64,000 nucleotides of DNA from Gonocerus acuteangulatus. Its lineage: Eukaryota > Arthropoda > Insecta > Hemiptera > Coreidae. The notes under the pieces are model-generated. The model ran no database searches. It was not told the DNA's origin and saw nothing but the letters and a program-made list of their open reading frames with translations. Shown here in pieces: positions 44,920 through 54,869 of the stretch. How positions within the stretch are numbered: the first letter of the stretch is position 1; every line of letters begins with the position of its first letter. The position numbers were made by a program, and so were the translations under genes. Where the stretch lies: the NCBI GenBank assembly GCA_946811695.1, contig OX328123.1:119458015-119522014 (forward strand), written 5' to 3'.

Positions 44920-45167
44920 AGATGTAAAGGTGTAACTAGATTGAGTAGAAAGGGAAAAAAAAGAGTTAGGGCAAAAAATAAGATGAATTGAAATGTATGA
45001 CTCTACCTTGGCATATATATACAGGGTGTTCAAAACTCGATTGGCACCCTAAATTTTTTCCAACATTTTTGAAATTTAAAAATGAAACTTGGTGGGTCTT
45101 AACGTGGTTAAAATTTTTGTATTAATTTAGTCTTAAAAAGATGTAAAGGTGTAACTAGATTGAGTAG
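44920..45167. mobile_element. 190-bp insertion between 29-bp direct repeats
   Basis: AGATGTAAAGGTGTAACTAG... (29 bases) occurs at 44920-44948 and 45139-45167. The 190 bases between interrupt the Harbinger frame and include TATATACAGGGTGTTC at 45016-45031, a word like the start of the foldback at 48177. A 29-bp duplication is long for a transposon and may instead be a local tandem duplication with an insert. Confidence 0.6.
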
Positions 45168-45368
45168 GGTTTCAAACGTAGCATCATTCATGCGAAAATA
45201 GTTTTTGTAATCATCTGGATCAGAGTCTCGAATTTCAGTCAACAACAAAACGTGAGAATACTGTTCACGTTTTTTCAACCACTCCTTCATCCACCTTCAA
45301 CGTTTCACACGTTTTTTTGTGGCTATTGCCGCAATTATAGCTACTCATGCGACTTTGCGAGGATCCAT
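45108..45368 (-). pseudogene. Harbinger transposase N-terminal fragment
   Basis: From ATG at 45366-45368 (MDPRKVA) one frame runs through two TGA codons to WMKEWLKKREQYSHVLL, then FRMNDATFETLLNLVTP, matching the start of Harbinger transposases where a W-L-x-R-x-x-YG block is followed by FRM-x-x-x-F-x-x-LL-x-LV. The frame then enters the 190-bp insertion and ends at 45108. The DDE nuclease part is absent. Two in-frame stops plus the insertion make it a clear relic. Confidence 0.75.
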
Positions 45369-45554
45369 TATTAACAAAAGGCTTCTGTCACGGATATCAC
45401 AATGCATACTGAAGAAATGTAATGAAATTAAAAATGATCTGTGAAATGACGGTGTAAGGTGTAGATTGTAATGATGATATGGAATGACGAGAGTTTGAAT
45501 ATTAATGACATTACTGATAATGTCATTATTACTGACCGTGTAGGGGCCGCTTAA

Positions 45555-45925
45555 GGCTAGAAGGATCATGACTCGTTATAAGCAGGCTCTTCCAAGAGCA
45601 TGTGACATTAGGAGAGTATGTATTTGCTTTGCCTTAAATATAACATTAAATAATGAAACAAACTTACATAACATAGGGTGGCCTATAATTTTGTCAGGGT
45701 GTGTATACGTTGAAAAAATATTTTGGTAATAGGAGACTCCGAAGAAGGTGTTTTTTTCTGAATTTTAAACGCCAGAAAAAACTTTCTTTTTATAGCTTAA
45801 TATTCCCTCTAGTTAAAACCTCATCATCAGATAAATGTACCAGATAGACCATTCTTGAAATTAATGCCTTCCTTTTATAGGATCATTTTTTTTTTAATAT
45901 GAAAATGTCATATATTTGGAAGTAT
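45555..45925. other. No recognisable gene
   Basis: Holds a word CATAGGGTGGCCTATAATTTTG at 45671 that resembles a Tc1/mariner end, without a partner I can confirm. Confidence 0.4.
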
Positions 45926-45927
45926 AC

Positions 45928-46075
45928 CAACGGCCGTAGCCACATAGATCACAGAAGTTAAGCAACTTTGGGCGTGGTCAGTACCTGTATGGGTGACCGA
46001 CCACGTGCTGTTGGCATTATAAAAGGGTGGCAACCTATAGATAGCCCGGCGTTAATAGCCCAAATGTTGACCTCC
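45928..46075 (+). mobile_element. 5S rRNA-derived SINE, copy 2
   Basis: ACCAACGGCCGTAGCCAC, then GATCACAGAAGTTAAGCAAC, TGTATGGGTGACCGACCACG and GTTGGCATT follow the 5S layout. About 20 bases are missing between the first two blocks compared with copy 1 and with 5S rRNA. The body (ATAAAAGGGTGGCAACC, GATAGCCCGGCGTTAATAGC) is the same as in copy 1, so the two are one SINE family. The end is less well preserved than copy 1. Confidence 0.85.
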
Positions 46076-46079
46076 AAAT

Positions 46080-48114
46080 TGGAAGTAAAGAAAATTCAAA
46101 TATTTATTCGTTGTAATAAATACTCATATATTCATATATTTTCATTAGTAATAATCTGCAATGATTGATTGTCACTTCCCGCCATAATTTCGTGGCAAAA
46201 TCAATTTCGGATCCCTTGCTTGAGCACGTCATTCCGTTACACTTTGCGTCACCTTGTGATTTGGTGACCCCCAGCCATATTGCATTTCCATGTCAAAAAA
46301 TTAATAGGGAGCTTGAAATAGTCACAGATTGGTTAATGTAACAACACCCTAAAGGCAAAATCCAGATGTGCAAAATAATAGAAGTAACGAATTTCTGTTA
46401 GTCCTGCTGTGTATTTTTTTTATAACTGGCGTTCAATCAGTGCGAGTACTCCTAAAAAAGAATTTGGTGCGTTGAGAGAGTGAAAACATTTATTAATTTA
46501 CATCGTTCAGGGCGTTTCAAACTCTCCTTTTTCAGGAATAATTAAAATTTCCGAGCTTAAATGTATGACCTGTCGAGGCCAGACCTATGGTATATGAGTT
46601 TCTTTTGAGTATGAAAACGATTTTCTGAATGCTTTCAGCTGATCGGTAGCGATGAAACCTTTAAATTTTTAATGAAATCGCATTTTTTTCTGAATATTTT
46701 CATTGAGTATTAAATTTTGGCATTGACAGTTTTTTTTATGGGAGTACGTGAAAAAGTATATAGAAGGTATTTTTTTCGCACGCACTTTTTTGGTATCCAA
46801 GGTAATCTATTTTTTTTTCTTTTATTCTGACCTGTTATGTCACAGGTTAATTAAAATTTGAGATGAAATTCAATTATCCGTGGGACTTTTAAACTTCATT
46901 TTTTCGTTCTAAAAGTGTGGTGATAATAATGAACTGGTCAATAACCTGTATGATATTATTTATCTAATTGAAAAAAACAAAAAAAAAACGACTTCAATCC
47001 GAATATGGGTATGACTGGTGGGGAAAAAACTTTTTATCAGCTTGCTAGGATCTATTAGCTGAATTTTATTTTTTTAGTGTGCTGAATCTTAAAATTACGG
47101 TCGGTTTTGTATATAATGTAAAGTTGGCGGGCAAAAAAAACACCATCATTTTTATTGTGTGCTATAAAAAAAAAGGGTCTTCGTTTTTAATTCAACACAA
47201 AATTCTTAAAGAATTTATTCCGTTATCTTGTAGAACCATGTTGGCATCATGACGCCTGTTTAAATCCTATCGCTCCCACTTCTCTTCTATCCTCTCTCCT
47301 TCATTTCGCATAATTATTTATGGGACTGATACGACTAAACATGAAGGGTAAAACACTTATGAGATTCATAATATTAAAAACTTAGCTGCAACTACTGAAT
47401 AAGCGGCTATACAGTGAATGAAAGCAGAAATGATTGGTATTCAAGTCATTTAGTCTACAAAACTAAACACGATGGAAATATTTGGGTATGCATGGGAAAA
47501 AAGTGAAAATATTCTTTGCATTTTTTTTTGTTCGAAGACCTGTGTGATGCATCAATTAAGAATATTTGCTCCATAGGGACTGAAATTTTAAATAATGGTA
47601 GCTATAGTTATTATATTCTATAAGAAAAATATCTCTTTCAAGACAGGTAATGGGTCCATGACCTCCAAAAAACATTTATCCTTTTTAGGACAAAGCTTCT
47701 GGTGATAATGTTTATTCTGTCTTGAGCCGAGCAGATGGCGTTGTTGACCGGCTGAAAGTGCTGGGCTTAAGGGCTGGCGTTAAGTAGATGAGCTGAAGCC
47801 ATAATGGCTTATTTCGCGCCCAAATTGGGAAGGCGGTCTCTCTGGCGGCGGCCAATCGGAAGCAGTCCTAAACCGCCGAATTTACTCAACGTGCTTCATG
47901 ATTCTTCCTATGGGCCTTTTATACTTCCATGGAGCATTATCCTCCTAATCCACGTTGGAAGCAGCCTAATACCCAAAGTGTTAAAGCCAGTGTAATTCGA
48001 AATAAAACAAGCAAGAGCATGCAATAACTTCCAAGTATTGTAACAAGATAAATTCTTCAGTTGAATTGAATACATTTTTTTACACATACATGCCAATATT
48101 TTTACCTATCTTAG

Positions 48115-48115
<1 letters not shown>
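46080..48115. other. No recognisable gene
   Basis: Mostly AT-rich. 47700-47960 is distinctly GC-richer (GGAAGGCGGTCTCTCTGGCG) with a short open frame, but I cannot name a domain. Confidence 0.45.

Positions 48116-48119
<4 letters not shown>

Positions 48120-48176
<57 letters not shown>
48120..48176. repeat. (TA)n microsatellite
   Basis: About 28 TA units, abutting the foldback that follows. Confidence 0.9.
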
Positions 48177-48179
<3 letters not shown>

Positions 48180-49909
48180 GGTGTCCCGTAAATGTCTAGT
48201 CATATTGTGAGGGGTGATAGAGGACCCTTAGGGGAACAAAAAATATTCTATGACGATTTCCCGAATTCTCGCCCATAAGGAAGAAAACGTCGTTTTATTG
48301 TTTTTTCGAGACAAACGTACTTTTTAGAAGAATAATCGTTGTAGCTCTGTCCCAGGTGGTACTACTAAAAAGGGTGTGAAACCAATCGAAAGCTGAGTAA
48401 ATTTACTATAAGACTAGTTGAGAGTAAACGTAAAAATAAATGAATGTAAGTATGTATATCTTACAAAAAGAAGGCAATTCTAAAATTTCCTGACATTTTA
48501 TTGATATTTCTTTCCAGCGTTACTCCTCAATAAGCACGATCTGAGATTTCCGGGTTTCAGAAAAAGTTCCTCATTTAAACAGCTTTCCATTCATGTATCA
48601 CAAACCTGTGTTATTGAAGTATTTGAACGATTTAAGAACAAAAGTTTTAAAAAAAACATGGATCTATGAAAAGAAAATTATATTTTTTTCTTCAATTTAT
48701 TCAAAAAGCTGAAGGGAAATATTTTTTTTATAAATGTTTACATAAATATTAAGTAAATATTTACTTAAAAGAATAGAAAAAATTACTTCCACGAATATAA
48801 AAAAAAAATCTTAAAACAGTAAATAAATAAAATACACATTTATTTTGAATTTGTTAATTCAGGTAACTAATACTGGGTCCAGGAGGCGGCCATTAAGGAA
48901 CCCCAACCATACATTAACCTAAAAAATTACTAATTTTACCTATATCACGCATTTGAACACATTTTTACAGGACTATGTACATATTATTTATGAGGGATAG
49001 AATTTTTAATTACCACAACAAAAACGCATGGGCTCAGAATCCTAGTGAGTTTCACAAGCGTAGCCATCAGTATTAATTTAAGGTAAAGCATTTGTTTTCT
49101 AAATATAAGTACTTGTAAAAATGTGTTCAAATGCGTGATCTAGGTAAAAATAATAATTTTTGAGGTTAATGTATGGTTGGGGTTTCTTAATGGCCGCCTC
49201 CTGGACCCAGTATTAGTTACCTGAATTAACAAATTCAAAATAAATGTGCATTTTATTTATTTACTGTTTTAGGAATTTTTTTAATATTCGTGGAAGTAAT
49301 TTTTTTTTATTGTTTTAAGTAAATATTTACTTAATATTTATGTAAACATTTATAAAAATAAATATTTCCCTTCAGCTTTTTGAATAAACTGAAGAAAAAA
49401 ATATAATTTTCTTTCCACAGATCCGTTTTTTTTTTTTTTTAAACTTTTGTACTTAAACCGTTCAAATACTTCAATAACACAGGGTTGTGATACATGAATG
49501 GAAAGCTGGTTAAATGAGGAAGTTTTTCTGAAACCCGAAAATCTCAGATCCTGCCCATTTAGGAGTAACGCTGGAAAGAAATATCAATAAAATGTCAGGA
49601 AATTTAGAATTGCCTTCGTTTGTAAGATATACATACTTACATTCATTCATTTTTACGTTTACTCCCAACTAGTCTTATTGTAAATTTACTCAGCTTTCGA
49701 TTGGTTTTACTTCCTTTCTAGTAGTACCACCTGGGACGGAGCTACAACGATTATGTTTCTAAAAACCACGTTTGTCTCGATAAAACAATAAAACGACGTT
49801 TTCTCCCTTATGGGCGAGAATTCGGGAAATCGTCATAGAACATTTTAAGTTCCCCTAAGGGTCCTCTATCACCCCTCTCAATATGACTAGACATTTACGG
49901 GACACCCTG
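48177..49909. mobile_element. 1.7-kb foldback element, Tc1/mariner-type ends
   Basis: The left terminus CAGGGTGTCCCGTAAATGTC is exactly inverted at the right end, with TA on both sides (48175-48176 and 49910-49911). Arms of about 790 bp (48177-48969 and 49115-49909) are highly similar, with scattered differences such as GTCCCAGG versus GTCCCGTC in complement. The spacer is 145 bp. No transposase frame exists. TA duplication and a CAGGGTG terminus fit a Tc1/mariner-type non-autonomous element, but arms this long are unusual. Confidence 0.8.
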
Positions 49910-49920
49910 TATATATATTT

Positions 49921-49925
49921 ATTTA

Positions 49926-49983
<58 letters not shown>
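49921..49983. repeat. (TA)n then (CA)n tract
   Basis: TA-rich run changing into about 12 AC units, between the foldback and the Tigger relic. Confidence 0.9.
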
Positions 49984-49985
<2 letters not shown>

Positions 49986-50045
49986 GTAGAACTTGGATAA
50001 TTCGAACCCTTAGGGGGGTTCGGTTTTTTTTTTTTTTTTTTTTCT

Positions 50046-50187
50046 GGTAAGTTGGTAAAGTGTTAGGAGGAATTCCAAAGTCCTTGGCAATTTCAGATTT
50101 TTTCTTTATTCCTTTTTCAACTTCTTTAATCGGAGCTATTTTCTCTGACAACGTTAAAGTTTAATAACTTTTAAGCTTCGACACCAT
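50046..50187 (-). pseudogene. Tigger transposase N-terminal fragment (CENP-B-type HTH)
   Basis: From ATG at 50185-50187 one frame has a TAA, then TLSEKIAPIKEVEKG and KKKSEIAKDFGIPPNTLPT. This is the N-terminal helix-turn-helix of pogo/Tigger transposases (LSEK-x-x-I-I-K-E-V-E-K-G...EIAKEFGIP-x-x-TLST). It then runs into a T/A homopolymer and is lost. The second DNA-binding domain and the DDE domain are missing. Confidence 0.8.
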
Positions 50188-50281
50188 AAAGCAACAACTC
50201 ACAGAACTGCAATGTACACCATAAATTCAATGCACAAACAATACAACAGATCTAGGCGCTGACTGACTTATAACTGAATAA

Positions 50282-50616
50282 GGCCTCTCGTCCACTGGAA
50301 CCGATAAGCGAAGCAACGAATTCGGACGATCGGCGTTCGTCCGAATTCGTGCGAATGCCTCTCGTCCATTGCCTCAGTGTTCGTCCGAATTCGTGGTAGA
50401 TTTGATGGCTCGTACTCACAGTCCATATTTAACCATGACTTTTCGCACTCGTTCGCAACTATATATCCCACCAGAATGGGATCGGTTCGCACTTCGCACA
50501 AGTTCGGACAAAAACGGACGAACGATACGCTCCCAATGGAGCCCCGTGTTTGGATTGTTCGTCCGAATTCGGACGAATGCATTTAGCAGCTTTTCTGTTC
50601 CAGTGGACGAGTGGCC
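50282..50616. mobile_element. Harbinger-type MITE, 335 bp
   Basis: TAA at 50279-50281 and 50617-50619. Termini GGCCTCTCGTCCACTGGAAC and complement of GTTCCAGTGGACGAGTGGCC. The interior repeats TTCGTCCGAATTCG several times in both orientations. No transposase. It is inside the Tigger relic, so it is the younger insertion. Confidence 0.8.
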
Positions 50617-50649
50617 TAAGAAATGAAGATGGGAGGGAATTTTAGGATA

Positions 50650-50740
50650 AAACGACAGGATGTAACTAGTACAACCCCTGGAAGGGAGGAAGCGCGACCC
50701 ACTAGACTATGAGGCCGCCGCGCTTCTTGTCCCGGAACCC
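50650..50740 (-). repeat. Possible tRNA-related SINE fragment
   Basis: On the minus strand GCCTCATAGTCTAGTGGGTC (A-box-like) is followed by AGGGGTTGTACTAG (weak B-box-like). Tail and ends are not clear. Confidence 0.35.
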
Positions 50741-50951
50741 CTACATTTATATGAGGAGAGAATATTTTCACAAGATTTAAGATCGACCTCCTCTCTGTCC
50801 ACTTCTCAGGGAAAAATTCGAATTACCCTAAATTTTATTCGAATTAACCACGATTTTTTTACATTGTTTACGCTCTAAATTCTAGGGACCGAGAGAAAGA
50901 TTCGAATTATAGACGATTTCGAATTATCGAAGTTCGAATTATCCATGTTCC

Positions 50952-50955
<4 letters not shown>

Positions 50956-51012
<57 letters not shown>
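50956..51012. repeat. (TA)n microsatellite, left of the PLE pair
   Basis: About 28 TA units. The PLE arm begins after 51037. Confidence 0.9.
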
Positions 51013-51016
<4 letters not shown>

Positions 51017-51133
51017 TCTTGTGAAAGATGACCCGATATATATTTTCCACTTTTTCTTGTTTGTTTTTCTGGCAGGGGGTCGATAAAGCAGTACACTCTT
51101 TGTTCACATTAACTGCTTTATTTGTTATATTTC

Positions 51134-51173
51134 GCCCGACATGTTTCGTGCCTTTTCGCACCTCTTCAGGGGC
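51134..51173 (-). ncRNA. Hammerhead-ribozyme-like motif, left PLE copy
   Basis: Minus strand: GCCC (stem I), CTGAAGA (core), one unpaired G, GTGC-GAAAAG-GCAC (stem II), GAAA, CATGTC (2-bp stem III with C at the cleavage position), GGGC (stem I). Both core strands match the hammerhead consensus and stems I and II pair perfectly. Confidence 0.65.
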
Positions 51174-51445
51174 TTTCCTATGTAACAATATTTCTTTTGT
51201 AAATCCAAAACTTTAAATTGTTTACACTAATATACATATCCTGTCCCTAAATAATTTACATTTCAACATATAATTTTTAAACTTAGTCTTAATCCTACCT
51301 TATCAAGAAGTCCTCTCGTCACGTTGTCTAGCTTGAGTCAGGCGTAGTACTGAACAGTCATCTGTAGTAATTTATATGGCTGTTTGTATCGATTCTTTAG
51401 CTATTTTCATGGTATCGATTATTGGTGAAATTTGTTTTGTGAGGT

Positions 51446-52324
51446 TTAATTTATTATACTATGGAAAATTTGGTGCACATTCTTTAAATCTGTTTTTTTA
51501 TTTATGGCAGTGTTGGAATTTTTGATTATGTAAATATTTTCTTTGATTTTTCTTTTTAAAGTGTTCCTCTCTTTATTTAAAATGTGAACGTCCTTAAAGT
51601 TAAAGTTATGTTTTAAAGTTAGTGCGTGTTCTGTCAATGTTGTCCTGTTTTCGTTTGTGTCTATGCTTTTTGCGTGTTGCACGATTCTCTTTTGCAATAG
51701 CTGTGCCGATTCTCCAATGTAGCATGCGTTGCAATCGTTACATCGAATTTTGTATATATTGTTCTTTGTACTTGTTGGTTTAATTTTATCTTTAATATTG
51801 CTAAAACTATTTTCTATTTTGTTCCCATATTTCCAACTTATTTTCCCTACGTCTTTACATATTTGTTTAAGTCTATTGGCTATTGAAGGATGGTAATGAA
51901 AAGTAAAAAATCGATTTATTTCATTCACATCTTTGTCATTTTCTTTTGTTAAAACCTGTTTTCTCTTTTGTAAAAATAAATGCTCATTCAAAGCTATTTG
52001 CTTATTTAAATTCGTATTTTTCATAAAGAATTTTTGAATACATGTCTGTAATAACTTTCGCTTTTTTGAATTGTTCTGTGATTCGGGAGGTTTATCGATT
52101 TGATCTCGTTTGCGCTTGTTTTTATTTTCAGTATCATAATCAAGCAAACCTGAAACTAATTTAATTTTTTTAGGTGGCATTGACTCTGTGATAGTATCAG
52201 AATATTTTCTTTTCCTTTTGCATTCTATGTCATTAAAAAAGTCGTCAGATATGCTAAAAATTTCAGGTTTAAATTCATATTTGTCATGCTTATTCGGAAG
52301 TTCAGTTGGTGTTTTTGTATACAA
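51446..52324 (-). pseudogene. PLE C-terminal frame with GIY-YIG endonuclease, left copy
   Basis: A 292-codon frame. Residues about 1-95 are lysine-rich and charged (KRKRKYSD, PPKKIKLVSG, NKNKRKRDQ, nuclear-localisation-like). About 95-185 is the linker found between RT and endonuclease (RFFTFHYHPSIANRLKQI). About 185-260 is the GIY-YIG domain: NNIYKIRCNDCNACYIGES with the paired IYK...YIG core, the CNDCNAC cluster typical of PLEs, then QKRIVQHAK containing the conserved R and H. The RT that should precede it is missing, so this is a 5'-truncated copy. The start codon given is only the first ATG in the frame. Confidence 0.85.
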
Positions 52325-52365
52325 TATACGTTTTTCTGCCCTTTTTATTTGCTGCTTTATTAATG
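52048..52365. other. Spacer between the PLE arms
   Basis: Present once. It reads as the upstream coding part of the left copy to 52324, after which (52325-52365) the origin is unclear. Part of an open frame seen on the plus strand here is antisense. Confidence 0.65.
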
Positions 52366-52367
52366 AG

Positions 52368-52967
52368 ACATGTATTCAAAAATTCTTTATGAAAAATACG
52401 AATTTAAATAAGCAAATAGCTTTGAATGAGCATTTATTTTTACAAAAGAGAAAACAGGTTTTAACAAAAGAAAATGACAAAGATGTGAATGAAATAAATC
52501 GATTTTTTACTTTTCATTACCATCCTTCAATAGCCAATAGACTTAAACAAATATGTAAAGACGTAGGGAAAATAAGTTGGAAATATGGGAACAAAATAGA
52601 AAATAGTTTTAGCAATATTAAAGATAAAATTAAACCAACAAGTACAAAGAACAATATATACAAAATTCGATGTAACGATTGCAACGCATGCTACATTGGA
52701 GAATCGGCACAGCTATTGCAAAAGAGAATCGTGCAACACGCAAAAAGCATAGACACAAACGAAAACAGGACAACATTGACAGAACACGCACTAACTTTAA
52801 AACATAACTTTAACTTTAAGGACGTTCACATTTTAAATAAAGAGAGGAACACTTTAAAAAGAAAAATCAAAGAAAATATTTACATAATCAAAAATTCCAA
52901 CACTGCCATAAATAAAAAAACAGATTTAAAGAATGTGCACCAAATTTTCCATAGTATAATAAATTAA
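52368..52967 (+). pseudogene. PLE C-terminal frame with GIY-YIG endonuclease, right copy
   Basis: About 199 codons identical in protein to the left copy from the linker through the GIY-YIG domain (IYKI...CYIGES) to the stop. It begins at the junction at 52366, so it has neither RT nor the lysine-rich segment. The frame is open further upstream only because of antisense spacer sequence. Identity to the left copy points to a single recent event such as template switching during insertion. An assembly artefact at a palindrome cannot be excluded. Confidence 0.85.
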
Positions 52968-53239
52968 ACCTCACAAAACAAATTTCACCAATAATCGATA
53001 CCATGAAAATAGCTAAAGAATCGATACAAACAGCCATATAAATTACTACAGATGACTGTTCAGTACTACGCCTGACTCAAGCTAGACAACATGACGAGAG
53101 GACTTCTTGATAAGGTAGGATTAAGATTAAGTTTAAAAATTATATGTTGAAATGTAAATTATTTAGGGACAGGATATGTATATTAGTGTAAACAATTTAA
53201 AGTTTTGGATTTACAAAAGAAATATTGTTACATAGGAAA

Positions 53240-53279
53240 GCCCCTGAAGAGGTGCGAAAAGGCACGAAACATGTCGGGC
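53240..53279 (+). ncRNA. Hammerhead-ribozyme-like motif, right PLE copy
   Basis: GCCC 53240-53243, CTGAAGA 53244-53250, unpaired G 53251, GTGC/GCAC stem II 53252-53265, GAAA 53266-53269, CATGTC 53270-53275, GGGC 53276-53279. Identical to the left copy. Confidence 0.65.
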
Positions 53280-53365
53280 GAAATATAACAAATAAAGCAG
53301 TTAATGTGAACAAAGAGTGTACTGCTTTATCGACCCCCTGCCAGAAAAACAAACAAGAAAAAGTG

Positions 53366-53369
<4 letters not shown>

Positions 53370-53421
<52 letters not shown>
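53370..53421. repeat. (TA)n microsatellite, right of the PLE pair
   Basis: About 25 TA units. Confidence 0.9.
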
Positions 53422-53423
<2 letters not shown>

Positions 53424-54280
53424 CGGTGACGGTGTCTATTGTGTGTTTTCTAAAAGCATAATAATCATTATATCAAAACAGGGTAAGATGTTGCGTTTTG
53501 TTTGAGGTGGAAGTTTTCGAATTAATTGTTTTTATATTGCTAGTGTTCAGTTTTAGCCAGAAATAAACGTGTCCAGTCAAGACCGGTATTTCATTTTTAG
53601 AAGTTAAGAGACCCAGCCGTCGAAAATAATTAAATATACATTCTATTTATAGGTTATGCTTGACCTTTTTACATCTTGTTTCCTTTTATCTGTACAAAAG
53701 GACCCAGAGTCAAACGACAGGAAGCTTATTAGTTTATCCTGGAATGAAAAAACTCCACGTGGAGTAAGTCAATCCCAGCAAGCCGGTCCTCGGCGCCTCG
53801 TGTCAGCGTTCCAAATAGGAATTTCATTGAGAGAATTTATATGCAATTAATTTGGGATTAGTAAGAGAGGAAAGTGGATGGTGCTAGGGAGGGGGGAGCT
53901 CCTAATTAGACCTAAGTGAAAATTTATGGAAGCTCTTGGTCGAGTTTTCTTGAATAATCGTTACTTCTTACTAACGGAGACATATGTACCAGGAAATTTG
54001 TCGATTGAAGAAAGGCAATATAATTATTCAAAGGATTTGCTGATTTATTTAATTTTTTGACAGGAAAGAGGTTCCCGCGTAATATGAAGGTTACTCTAAG
54101 TTGTTTAGCGCGTTTCCTCCTTCCCTCTATAGGGGCGAAACCAGCTTATGATTCCGACCCGCGAGGCATTACGTGATGAGATGTGACAGACGGTGTTCAT
54201 TTCAACCGATGGAAAATACAGTGATTTTGGATGCCGTGATAAAGGAGGCGAGTTGTTGACGCCGTATGCTGCAAGTTCTC
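53422..54280. other. Mostly unassigned; one repeat end
   Basis: 54104-54150 (TTTAGCGCGTTTCCTCC...GGGGCGAAACC) resembles the hairpin end at 21610-21650, suggesting a second member of that repeat family. No gene. Confidence 0.45.
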
Positions 54281-54284
54281 GCCC

Positions 54285-54680
<396 letters not shown>

Positions 54681-54682
54681 TT

Positions 54683-54868
<186 letters not shown>

Positions 54869-54869
54869 T

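Larger units (their letters stand above)
44679..45551. mobile_element. PIF/Harbinger element with TAA duplication, degenerate
   Basis: TAA at 44676-44678 and 45552-45554. The termini AGCGGCCCCTACACGGTCAG and complement give inverted repeats of about 33 bp. TWA duplications are typical of PIF/Harbinger. The inside carries a transposase fragment on the minus strand and a 190-bp secondary insertion. At 873 bp it is much shorter than autonomous elements. Confidence 0.85.
49984..50955 (-). mobile_element. pogo/Tigger relic with nested Harbinger MITE
   Basis: Ends CAGTAGAACTTGGATAATTCG and the complement of CGAATTATCCATGTTCCTCTG are related terminal inverted repeats, a type found in Tigger elements. 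The right flank is TA. The left flank is CA, perhaps from microsatellite change. A T run lies at 50024-50043. Inside are a transposase relic and a younger MITE. Confidence 0.75.
51038..53370. mobile_element. Penelope-like element pair, head-to-head 3' halves
   Basis: Left arm about 51038-52047 (minus-strand copy), right arm about 52366-53370 (plus-strand copy), nearly identical by eye: about 200 codons of the endonuclease frame read the same, and only isolated base changes occur outside it. A 318-bp spacer continues the left copy's frame, so the right copy is truncated at 52366. Each copy ends outward with a 3' region holding a hammerhead-like motif and then (TA)n. Inverted partial copies are common for PLEs. 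The RT domain is missing in both. Confidence 0.82.

Noticed and set aside
52188..52367. N-terminal extension of the right PLE frame
   Set aside because: It is antisense spacer sequence that happens to stay open; similarity to the left copy begins only at 52366.
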